From Rudanella lutea DSM 19387 (GTDB lineage: Bacteria; Bacteroidota; Bacteroidia; Cytophagales; Spirosomataceae): DNA of 64,000 bases. Below are positions 1 to 7,284 of this stretch, piece after piece (position 1 is the first letter of the stretch; each line of letters opens with the position of its first letter). The stretch covers positions 3,243,694 to 3,307,693 of the forward strand of contig NZ_KB913013.1 in the NCBI RefSeq assembly GCF_000383955.1, given 5' to 3'. Position numbers and translations under genes: made by a program. Below the pieces are notes generated by a model, which worked only from the letters and a program-made list of their open reading frames with translations, had not been told where the DNA came from and did not search any database.

Positions 1-527
1 TATTCTAACCGATTCCAGACCCCAGGACTTGACTTAGGCTGCTGACCATAAATTTCGGCAGCATACTGTACGTTGAATCGTAGAAAGTCAATTAGCTCGC
101 ATGCCGAGTCGATTTCGGCCTGGAACACGTTTTTTGATTGCCCGAGCATCGTGGCGGCATTGATGGTTGCCCGATACGGGCCAGCAATTAACTCAGCAGC
201 TTTCAGAAATATGCCGGCCCGGTGTTCCCAGGGTAAATTAGCCCAGCTTTCTTTTGCAACTAATGCGGCATCAATGGCTTGTTGAACATGCGAGGCATCC
301 CCCTCTGAAAAATGACCAAGCGTATGTTGATGATCGTGCGGTGGGGCAATTCGAATTCGAGTATCTGTATGAACCTCTTCGGCCCCGATATACATCGGAA
401 TGTTCACTTCCTGGTTCCGTGCCTCGGCTAATGCCTGCTGAATTGCTTTGCGTTCGGGTGAGCCGGGGCGGTATTCTTTTACGGGCTCGTTTTGTGGAGT
501 GGGAATTTGAAACGTTCCGAATGACAT
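1..527 (-). CDS. pruA: L-glutamate gamma-semialdehyde dehydrogenase (1-pyrroline-5-carboxylate dehydrogenase), N-terminal part
   Basis: Reading the minus strand from the ATG at 525-527 gives about 175 codons without a stop up to the window edge, so only the N-terminal third is present. The protein begins MSFGTFQIPTPQNEPVKEY and carries stretches typical of bacteroidete P5C dehydrogenase: an APPHDHQHTLGHF segment, ATMLGQSKNVFQAEIDSACE and a SSPGVWNRLE end. The enzyme is known to oxidise glutamate semialdehyde to glutamate with NAD+ as the second step of proline catabolism in the cytosol. The catalytic Cys and Glu lie beyond the edge. The 177-base gap to thrC is divergent, so it must hold promoters for both genes. 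Confidence 0.93.
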   Translation of the reverse strand, partial: MSFGTFQIPTPQNEPVKEYRPGSPERKAIQQALAEARNQEVNIPMYIGAEEVHTDTRIRIAPPHDHQHTLGHFSEGDASHVQQAIDAALVAKESWANLPWEHRAGIFLKAAELIAGPYRATINAATMLGQSKNVFQAEIDSACELIDFLRFNVQYAAEIYGQQPKSSPGVWNRLE

Positions 528-630
528 AGTTGAAGTGTTTTGGGGCAAATATACTTTCTTGACCTCACTTACGAGGCATAACACAATTTAGTGGGAATGC
601 TATCCCTTAGGGCGAATATCTTCACTAATT

Positions 631-676
631 CAAGGTTATAACCCACATTTTAACTAATCCAATGTGGATAACCTTG
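631..676. promoter_or_regulatory. inverted repeat with an embedded DnaA-box-like 9-mer upstream of thrC
   Basis: CAAGGTTATaacCCACATT (631-649) is mirrored by AATGTGGATAACCTTG (661-676), leaving an 11-base AT-rich loop; the left arm has three extra bases. The right arm contains TGTGGATAA (663-671), a perfect DnaA-box 9-mer. It lies 28 bases before the chosen thrC ATG and could be an operator, a 5'-UTR hairpin or an outlying origin box. I cannot choose between these. Confidence 0.4.
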
Positions 677-704
677 TAAATTGCGCGCCTTATCCCTGAG
701 TATC

Positions 705-2012
705 ATGCGCTTTTATAGTACAAATAGCCCGGAGAAAACCGTTTCCATTCAAGATGCCCTTTTTCATAGTTTGCCAGCCGATAAGGGGCTATATATGCCA
801 GACCATTTACCAAATCTTGGTTCGGCTTTCTTCCAGAAAATTGCTTCTGGAACACTGGCTGATATTGGGTATCAGATCAGTAAAGCCTTGTTTGGCGACG
901 AGATTTCTGATGCCGACTTGCAAGAGTTAACGCACCGGGCCTTTCCGTTTGAAACTCCGGTCGTTTCTCTTGAAGATGGAAAACTTTCTGTACTGGAGTT
1001 ATTCCATGGCCCCTCACTCGCTTTTAAGGATGTAGGTGCTCGTTATATGGCCGGGCTTATGTCGTACTTTTCAAAAAAGCGGGACTCAGAAGTTCACATT
1101 CTTGTTGCTACCTCGGGTGATACAGGTGGGGCTGTTGCCATGGGTTTTCACAATGTTCCCGGTGTTCGCGTTTCTATTTTGTACCCCAAGGGACGAGTTA
1201 GTGATTTACAGGAAAAGCAATTAACGACACTCGGTGGAAATATTCAGGCTTTTGAGGTTGAAGGATCGTTCGACGATTGTCAGGCTTTAGTGAAGCATGC
1301 TTTTCTTGATCCTGAACTAACTGGGCAGTTTGCGCTCTCGTCAGCTAACTCGATTAATATCTTTCGGCTGATTCCGCAGGGTTTTTATTATGTAAGTGCT
1401 TATGGACAGGTGGCTCAACACCAAAAACCGGTTGTTTTTTGCACCCCAAGTGGCAACTTCGGTAATCTGAGCGCGGGGGCTCTCGTGCAAAAAATGGGGC
1501 TTCCTGTTCACCATTTTATTGCCGCTACCAACCTTAATCATGTTGTTCCAGACTACCTCGAGTCTGGAGAGTATGCTCCGAAAGATTCTGTCGCTACTAT
1601 TTCAAATGCAATGGATGTAGGGGCTCCCAGCAATTTCGTACGTCTAAAACACCTCTACGGCGATTCGTTTGATGTTGTAAAAGCTCAAGTTTCAGGTTGT
1701 TATTTCGACGATGAACAAACGCGAGCTGGCATGCAGGTTATTTATAAATCTTACGGGTATGTAAGCTGTCCACATACCGCAATTGGTATTATGGGAATGC
1801 AGCAGTATTTAGCTTCTACTAATCCTGATGTTTGTGGTATTGCCTTGGCAACGGCACACCCGTCTAAGTTCAAACCTTTAGTTGAGGAGGTTTTGTCTGT
1901 ACCTGTTCATGTACCTGATCGGCTTGCTGTGCTGGCAAACCGAGAAAAGCATTCTATTCAGATTCCGCCCAGTTACCCGGATTTTAAAGAAGCACTTTTA
2001 CAAACCGTCTAA
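705..2012 (+). CDS. thrC: threonine synthase
   Basis: A 435-residue PLP enzyme that converts O-phosphohomoserine to threonine, the last step of threonine biosynthesis in the cytosol. The N-terminal MRFYSTNSPEKTVSIQDAL, the PLP-lysine segment SLAFKDVGARYM and the SGDTGGAVAMGF phosphate-binding loop are characteristic of the family, and the length is normal. An in-frame TTG at 681 would add eight residues; I chose the ATG at 705 because homologues begin with the M-x-YYSTN type sequence. It is monocistronic here, faces the TPR gene and shares a palindromic terminator with it. A hairpin lies in the leader. Confidence 0.95.
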   Translation: MRFYSTNSPEKTVSIQDALFHSLPADKGLYMPDHLPNLGSAFFQKIASGTLADIGYQISKALFGDEISDADLQELTHRAFPFETPVVSLEDGKLSVLELFHGPSLAFKDVGARYMAGLMSYFSKKRDSEVHILVATSGDTGGAVAMGFHNVPGVRVSILYPKGRVSDLQEKQLTTLGGNIQAFEVEGSFDDCQALVKHAFLDPELTGQFALSSANSINIFRLIPQGFYYVSAYGQVAQHQKPVVFCTPSGNFGNLSAGALVQKMGLPVHHFIAATNLNHVVPDYLESGEYAPKDSVATISNAMDVGAPSNFVRLKHLYGDSFDVVKAQVSGCYFDDEQTRAGMQVIYKSYGYVSCPHTAIGIMGMQQYLASTNPDVCGIALATAHPSKFKPLVEEVLSVPVHVPDRLAVLANREKHSIQIPPSYPDFKEALLQTV

Positions 2013-2053
2013 ACTAATGGGGCCAATCTGAATCAGATTGGCCCCATTAGTTT
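2011..2053. terminator. bidirectional terminator between thrC and the TPR gene
   Basis: A 21-base perfect inverted repeat (AAACTAATGGGGCCAATCTGA and its complement around a single A) starts at the thrC stop codon and runs into the stop codon of the convergent TPR gene. It reads as hairpin plus T-run on both strands, so it probably ends both transcripts. Confidence 0.75.
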
Positions 2054-3866
2054 AGTTCACTACATCACCGCGAAGACTTCGAAAACGTTTTCGGGCTTCG
2101 GCAACGTAGATACTCCCAGAGTGGTCAGTGAGTAGCTTTTGATAAATTGCCATGGCCTCATTTTTATCCTTTAGTCGCTCTTCATAAATTTTACCCTGCA
2201 TAAACAGGGCATCATCGGCCAGAATATCTTGGCCGTGTGAAGCCGTAATTTGTTTGAGGTCTTCCATTGCTTTGTCGACCTTACCCTGCTTCAAATAGGT
2301 GTTTGCGCGCAACCAAAGGATTTCGTCCGCCAGCATGTGTGAGCCATATTTTGTCTGCATTGCATTTAATGACGTAACTGCACCCTCCAGCTTATTTTGA
2401 AAAAGCATGAGCTCTACGGCCGCGTAATCACGCATTGCAGCCCCCGTGCTGTCCATTCCCGTGTTGTCCTGAATGAGTAGGCCCAATTGTTCGGCATCAT
2501 TGGCAATTTCTCTGGAAGTAGCTAGTTTCAGAATATCCAGTATCTCCTTGGCCAGTATAAAGTTGCCGCTATAGTAATGCAGCTTAGCGTTTTTCAACTT
2601 TGCTTCATGGCCCAGCTGCTCCTCTTTTTGAGACTTTTCCACTTGAGAATAAAGCAATGTGGATTCCCAGGGCTCATTCTTAAGCAGATAAATATCGCCC
2701 TTGTCGATCTTACACTTATCCACAAAATTCCGATCGGTTTTCCCCATTTCGATGGCTAAATCAAGAACTGTCAGCGCTGTATCTTTTTGATCTAAATAGT
2801 TGGCATACAAGTTTGCTGTACTACGTAACGCATCCAGCGTCTTGGCATTAGTACCAATCTCCTGAAGCATACTCTGGTAACTATTTATCAGCTTCCGGAT
2901 TTCAGACGGGTCAACGGGATAGGTATTTTTGATTTGTTCCTCCCGAGCGTTAATTGTCAATCGCCGGGCAAACGGGTACAGCTGCCCCTGTGGATAGGTC
3001 GTAGCAACGTAGTCAAAAGCATCTGCGGCAACTTTGTATTCCTTGTTGTTCAAAGCAATGTTACCGAGATCGTACACACGACTACCGTTCAACTTGAGCC
3101 GCCGGTCTGTTGCTTTCTCCTGAAGCAGGGCCCGGCTGAATTTTTGTTTCTGTACAAAAAACCAGGTAAGTAGATCGGTATAACTTAGTTCATTTGGCTC
3201 CTGCTGAACGCGTGCATACAATGCCTTTTCCAACATTTCTTCGTCCTTAGTGTTGATAACTCCCTGCAAGGAGGCCATCACCTTTTCACGCTTTTCGGGA
3301 AACCGGTTTAAGGTAAATAGCTCACCGAGCCATTTTTCATTTTGGCTCGTAGCGCGGTATAAGCCTGCCAACTCTTCACTGTAGGCTGAATTATCTTTGC
3401 TCAACTCGCGTGCTGTTAGCAACGCTCTGATAGCCCACTTCGATTCGTTGATATCCGAAAAGGCAATTGCCGACTGTTCTGCTCTGGCAACCGACTTCTG
3501 GGCTTCTTTCAGAGCCGCGTTGAACCGCTTGTTCACTTCCAACGTATCGCTTCCCCGGCTGGCTACGAACCCTGTCAAAATTTCAAACAGATATTTATTC
3601 TCATTCTCCGACCGTACCTGTCTTTTCAGATACTTGTCGGCCTCTTCGTTTTTGTTTACCCGCAATAGGCTATTCACATACCGAAAGGCTGTCGGCCAGT
3701 TGACCTGGTTTTTCAACAGCTTTGCGTATTCATTGGCCGCCTTTTCAAATTCTTCTTTTTTGTAATACTCGTCGGCCAGGTCAGCTGAGGATTGACCCAG
3801 ACACCACTGAGCTTGCCCGACAAGTAGCACACCCAGCAACAGGATATACACAAACCTATTTTTCAT
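2052..3866 (-). CDS. secreted or envelope tetratricopeptide repeat protein
   Basis: A 604-residue protein with a signal peptide (MKNRFVYILLLGVLLVGQAQWCLGQ, cleavage probably after the GQ) followed almost entirely by helical TPR-like repeats. Examples are residues about 28-60 (DEYYKKEEFEKAANEYAKLL) and, near the C-terminus, SHMLADEILWLRANTYLKQGKVDKAMEDL and the next repeat. Such proteins usually act as scaffolds for periplasmic or envelope complexes; no catalytic motif is visible and I cannot name a partner. The start is the ATG at 3866 that begins the signal peptide. The gene begins right beside the gene-free region proposed as a replication origin and ends in the hairpin shared with thrC. 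A perfect DnaA-box 9-mer (TTATCCACA, 2716-2724) lies inside it. Confidence 0.8.
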   Translation of the reverse strand: MKNRFVYILLLGVLLVGQAQWCLGQSSADLADEYYKKEEFEKAANEYAKLLKNQVNWPTAFRYVNSLLRVNKNEEADKYLKRQVRSENENKYLFEILTGFVASRGSDTLEVNKRFNAALKEAQKSVARAEQSAIAFSDINESKWAIRALLTARELSKDNSAYSEELAGLYRATSQNEKWLGELFTLNRFPEKREKVMASLQGVINTKDEEMLEKALYARVQQEPNELSYTDLLTWFFVQKQKFSRALLQEKATDRRLKLNGSRVYDLGNIALNNKEYKVAADAFDYVATTYPQGQLYPFARRLTINAREEQIKNTYPVDPSEIRKLINSYQSMLQEIGTNAKTLDALRSTANLYANYLDQKDTALTVLDLAIEMGKTDRNFVDKCKIDKGDIYLLKNEPWESTLLYSQVEKSQKEEQLGHEAKLKNAKLHYYSGNFILAKEILDILKLATSREIANDAEQLGLLIQDNTGMDSTGAAMRDYAAVELMLFQNKLEGAVTSLNAMQTKYGSHMLADEILWLRANTYLKQGKVDKAMEDLKQITASHGQDILADDALFMQGKIYEERLKDKNEAMAIYQKLLTDHSGSIYVAEARKRFRSLRGDVVN

Positions 3867-4330
3867 TTTCTAATTTAATTAATTTCTTTAACTATTATAA
3901 ACCATTAAGGCTGTGGATATGTGGAAAGATAAACTGTCCACACTTACTTAACAATAACGGCTATTTTCTCAACATAGTTATCCCACATTGTTATTTTATT
4001 ATCCACTTTGAACGTATTGTTAATCAGTGAATTAACAAGTTATGCACAATTGCGACATTCACTTTTGCACTTATTAACCAAACTCATTTTTACACAAAAT
4101 GCGACGGACGAAAACGTGTCGTTGGGCCGTTGATTTCGGGACAGTTATTCTACACTATTGTTGTGGATAATCACAGTTCAGGATAACTCCTAGGTTGTAC
4201 ACATTCCGCACTTGATCAAGATCACGTTTATACACTTCTAAGTGTAAGTTATCAACATGGTTTTCCACTCAAAATTTTAACATTTTTAATTTTAGATTGA
4301 CCTTTTCTGGATTCGTATAAACAGGCATAA
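3867..4330. other. candidate chromosomal replication origin (oriC): DnaA-box cluster with AT-rich segments
   Basis: This 525-base gene-free gap (3867-4391) has no credible reading frame. It holds two perfect matches to TTATNCACA on either strand (TTATGCACA 4040-4048; TGTGGATAA 4162-4170). Six more sites have one mismatch: 3912-3920, 3999-4007, 4088-4096, 4195-4203, 4228-4236 and 4249-4257; another lies just inside the TPR gene at 3844-3852. Strongly AT-rich runs at 3870-3902 and 4271-4299 flank the boxes and could be unwinding elements. mnmG, a common origin neighbour, starts about 3 kb away and carries a parS-like palindrome. Against this, dnaA/dnaN are not in the window and most genes to the right run toward this site, which is unusual for an origin. 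Confidence 0.6.
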
Positions 4331-4360
4331 AAAAGCCCCGAAGCAATGCTTCAGGGCTTG
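4331..4360 (-). terminator. terminator of the methyltransferase gene
   Basis: AAGCCCcGAAGCA pairs with TGCTTCaGGGCTT; on the minus strand the hairpin is followed by six T. It lies about 32 bases beyond the methyltransferase stop codon and closes the right side of the origin-like region. Confidence 0.75.
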
Positions 4361-4391
4361 TCTGTATCGTGTGTTTGGGGTAGACGTTACG

Positions 4392-5276
4392 TTACAGCTT
4401 TTGGAAAACGTAGATGAGGCTGGAGTAATTACCAGTTCGCCTAGCACGTATATTTGACCGTAATCCTTGATAGATACTTTCTAACCAGTTTGTACGGCCA
4501 TCTCTATATTTTGTACTGAGCATACTGATATAAAAGGCGTCAAAGTACATAGGGTGCATTTCTTTGAAAATAAAACCGCCCTCATTTACAAGTTTCTTTA
4601 ACGTTGGGGGGGTAAAATGCGACAGGTGACGTGGTACGTCGTATGCTGCCCAGTAATTCTGGAAATGGTGCGCATCTAACGAATCTGAATTTGGCACTGC
4701 AATCAATAGCGTCCCTCCCACCCTTACGCGGCTTCTTAATTTCTTTAAAGTTTCCGTCAAGTCTGGTACATGCTCTAAGACATGCCACATTGTGAGTAAG
4801 TCAAATTCCCCGTCGACAACCTGGTCAATATCGGCTTTGATTTGAATTTTCAGACGACTGGTGGCTACGGTCCGTGCATTTGCGTCAGGTTCTACACCGT
4901 TAATCGACCAACCACCTTTTTGACATGTTTCCAAAAAGAGTCCTGTACCACACCCGACATCTAACACCTTACCTGGTTTAGTTTGTAGCGAGTTAATAAG
5001 CTTAAGCTTTTGCTGCAAGGTATATTGGCGAACTAAACGATATACTTTGTTGATTAAGCCTCCACCGCTGTCGTTGTGCGAAACATAATCAGCGGATTGG
5101 TAATAAGCGCCTATCGATGCTGAATCCGGTCGGGGATTTGTAAAACGAAACCCGCATTGATTACACACTTGTATGGTGAAATCGCTTTGGCTTATCAGAT
5201 AATCTTTACAAACTAAATGCGTCGAAAAATGAGTGGATGTGCAAATTGGGCAGTTCGTCAGCGTTTCCTGATTCAT
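4392..5276 (-). CDS. class I SAM-dependent methyltransferase with N-terminal zinc ribbon
   Basis: A 294-residue protein. The N-terminus has two CxxC pairs (C9/C12 and C38/C41), a likely zinc ribbon. A Rossmann methyltransferase domain follows, with motif I VLDVGCGTGLF at about 104-114, the acidic VNGVEPD-type strand end near 130 and a WHVLEHVPDL segment near 165 (Methyltransf_23/11 type). This architecture is common among sugar, lipid or small-molecule methyltransferases encoded near surface polysaccharide genes, but no such cluster is visible here and the substrate is unknown. Start is the ATG at 5276. It is transcribed in the same direction as mnmG but has its own upstream terminator, so it is likely a separate unit. 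Confidence 0.85.
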   Translation of the reverse strand: MNQETLTNCPICTSTHFSTHLVCKDYLISQSDFTIQVCNQCGFRFTNPRPDSASIGAYYQSADYVSHNDSGGGLINKVYRLVRQYTLQQKLKLINSLQTKPGKVLDVGCGTGLFLETCQKGGWSINGVEPDANARTVATSRLKIQIKADIDQVVDGEFDLLTMWHVLEHVPDLTETLKKLRSRVRVGGTLLIAVPNSDSLDAHHFQNYWAAYDVPRHLSHFTPPTLKKLVNEGGFIFKEMHPMYFDAFYISMLSTKYRDGRTNWLESIYQGLRSNIRARRTGNYSSLIYVFQKL

Positions 5277-5298
5277 ATCAATAGCGACTTAAAAAATA

Positions 5299-5320
5299 AT
5301 CCCGCTTGTTTAAGCGGGAT
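5299..5320 (-). terminator. terminator of mnmG
   Basis: ATCCCGCTT/AAGCGGGAT with a GTTT loop; on the minus strand it is followed by TATTTTTT. It lies 14 bases beyond the mnmG stop codon. Confidence 0.8.
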
Positions 5321-5333
5321 CAAAGATAGATGT

Positions 5334-7196
5334 CTAACGACCTAAATAGACGAGAAGGATTGAAATATCCGAGGGGCTGACTCCACTTATTCGGGAGGCC
5401 TGTCCAATAGTAGCGGGCTTTTGCTTTTTCAGTTTGTCTCGCCCTTCAAACGATAAGGCCTTTAATCTGTCGTAATCAAAATCAGCCGTAATTTCCAAGT
5501 TTTCCCATTTGCTGATCTTTTCAGCATTTGTACGTTCACGGTTCAGATAATCCTCGTATTTGATTTCAATAACCGCCTGCTCAATTGTTTCGTTGTTTAC
5601 GTTAGACTCGTATTCGGGCAAGAACTGCAATAGATAGTCGACCTCAGTCAGCCCTATCTCCGGGCGTTTAATCAGGCCGTACAAACTACTTTTCTCACGA
5701 AGTTGAGCGCTATTCAGATTGCCCAACCAGCTATTTATTTCTTCAGGTTTGACTTTTGTAACCCGTATGTTATCCATCAAGTCTGCAATACTTTGCTTCT
5801 TTTTCTGGACATTGTGAAGGCGGCTCTCGGAGGCTAGTCCGAGAGTGTATCCCCGTTCAGTCAGCCGTAAATCGGCGTTATCCTGGCGGAGGAGTGTTCT
5901 ATACTCTGCCCTTGAGGTAAACATCCGGTATGGCTCTTCAGTACCCTTCGTTATTAGATCGTCAATCAAAACCCCTATGTATCCTTCGGACCGACTGATT
6001 GTAAAGGATTCTTTTTCGTACGCATTTTGGTGTGCATTTATACCTGCAATAAGCCCTTGGCAGGCAGCCTCCTCGTAACCCGTAGTCCCGTTTATCTGGC
6101 CCGCAAAGAAAAGGTTTTCAACCAAATGTGTTTCCAGTGTGTGCCTTAGCTGGGTTGGCGGGAAGAAATCATACTCAACTGCGTAGCCTGGTCTGAACAT
6201 TTTAGCTTGCTCAAAACCCTGAATTTTACGCAAAGCTCTTAGCTGAACATCTTCAGGTAAAGACGTAGAGAAACCGTTTACATAGACTTCGACTGTCTCC
6301 CACCCTTCCGGCTCAACAAAGATTTGGTGCCGGTCTTTATCAGCAAATCGGTTGATTTTATCTTCAATGGATGGACAGTACCGCGGACCCAATCCTTTGA
6401 TTCGCCCAGTAAACATGGGTGATTTTTCAAAGCCTTCTTTCAGTGTTTCATGCACCTCACTGTTGGTGTAGGTTATCCAACAACTCCGTTGTTTCGATAA
6501 AGGCTTAGTATTACTATACGAGAACTTACCCGGGTTTTCGTCGCCGGGTTGTTCCTCCATTCGACTATAGTCTAACGAACGTCCATCAATCCGAGGGGGC
6601 GTTCCTGTTTTCATCCGGCCCGCTTCAAAACCCAGTTCGACCAATTGCTCGGTCAGACCTGTTGCAGATCGTTCGGCCGTTCGTCCACCACCGAATATCT
6701 TTTCACCAATAAAGATTCGGCCATTAAGAAACGTCCCGTTGGTGAGTACTACAGCTTTTGCTATAAACTCGAGGCCCATATCTGTACGCACACCCTGAAC
6801 TCGATTGTGCTTTACCAGAAGCTGGCTCACGGTATCCTGCCAAAAGTCGACATTGGCGTTGTGCTCTAGTGCGAGTCGCCACTCATTGGCAAACAAATTC
6901 CGATCGCTCTGGCAGCGTGGGCTCCACATGGCGGGCCCTTTTGAGCGGTTGAGCATACGGAACTGAATCATACTTTTGTCACTGATGATTCCAGACATTC
7001 CGCCTAAGGCGTCGACCTCCCGGACAATCTGCCCCTTTGCAACTCCGCCCATAGCAGGATTGCATGACATCTGGGCAATCGTCTGCATGTTCATGGTAAT
7101 GAGCAGAACCTTTGAACCCATGGTAGCAGCGGCATGCGCTGCTTCACAGCCTGCATGTCCGGCCCCGACTATTATGACGTCGTATGTTTCGTGCAT
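5334..7196 (-). CDS. mnmG: tRNA uridine-5-carboxymethylaminomethyl modification enzyme MnmG (GidA)
   Basis: A 620-residue FAD enzyme that, with MnmE, installs the carboxymethylaminomethyl group on wobble U34 of several tRNAs. The FAD loop VIIVGAGHAGCEAA, the signature MSCNPAMGGVAKGQIVRE, the GTPPRIDGRS segment and the C-terminal QASRISGVSPSDISILLVYL helix domain are all present, and the length is normal. I chose the ATG at 7196 (MHETYDVIIVG); an in-frame ATG at 7223 would add nine residues (MKHFKFSAK) and would run through a parS-like palindrome at 7216-7231. mnmG is classically found beside oriC, which agrees with the DnaA-box cluster about 3 kb away. A terminator separates it from the upstream DUF4175 gene. 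Confidence 0.96.
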   Translation of the reverse strand: MHETYDVIIVGAGHAGCEAAHAAATMGSKVLLITMNMQTIAQMSCNPAMGGVAKGQIVREVDALGGMSGIISDKSMIQFRMLNRSKGPAMWSPRCQSDRNLFANEWRLALEHNANVDFWQDTVSQLLVKHNRVQGVRTDMGLEFIAKAVVLTNGTFLNGRIFIGEKIFGGGRTAERSATGLTEQLVELGFEAGRMKTGTPPRIDGRSLDYSRMEEQPGDENPGKFSYSNTKPLSKQRSCWITYTNSEVHETLKEGFEKSPMFTGRIKGLGPRYCPSIEDKINRFADKDRHQIFVEPEGWETVEVYVNGFSTSLPEDVQLRALRKIQGFEQAKMFRPGYAVEYDFFPPTQLRHTLETHLVENLFFAGQINGTTGYEEAACQGLIAGINAHQNAYEKESFTISRSEGYIGVLIDDLITKGTEEPYRMFTSRAEYRTLLRQDNADLRLTERGYTLGLASESRLHNVQKKKQSIADLMDNIRVTKVKPEEINSWLGNLNSAQLREKSSLYGLIKRPEIGLTEVDYLLQFLPEYESNVNNETIEQAVIEIKYEDYLNRERTNAEKISKWENLEITADFDYDRLKALSFEGRDKLKKQKPATIGQASRISGVSPSDISILLVYLGR

Positions 7197-7215
7197 TTTT
7201 GCGGAAAACTTAAAA

Positions 7216-7231
7216 TGTTTCACGTGGAAAC
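7216..7231. promoter_or_regulatory. parS-like ParB-binding palindrome at the mnmG 5' end
   Basis: TGTTTCACGTGGAAAC matches the complement of the Bacillus subtilis parS form TGTTCCACGTGAAACA at 14 of 16 positions; only the last two bases are swapped. ParB sites of this kind typically lie near chromosome origins. It sits just upstream of the preferred mnmG start. Confidence 0.6.
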
Positions 7232-7242
7232 TTTTAAGAAAA

Positions 7243-7273
7243 AAGCGGAAAACTTTAAAAAAGTTCTCCGCTT
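7243..7273 (-). terminator. terminator of the DUF4175 gene
   Basis: AAGCGGA...TCCGCTT with a further AACTTT/AAAGTT pairing inside; on the minus strand it is followed by a T-rich tail (TTTTTTCTT). It lies just beyond the DUF4175 stop codon and upstream of mnmG. Confidence 0.65.
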
Positions 7274-7284
7274 CTGGATTTAAA

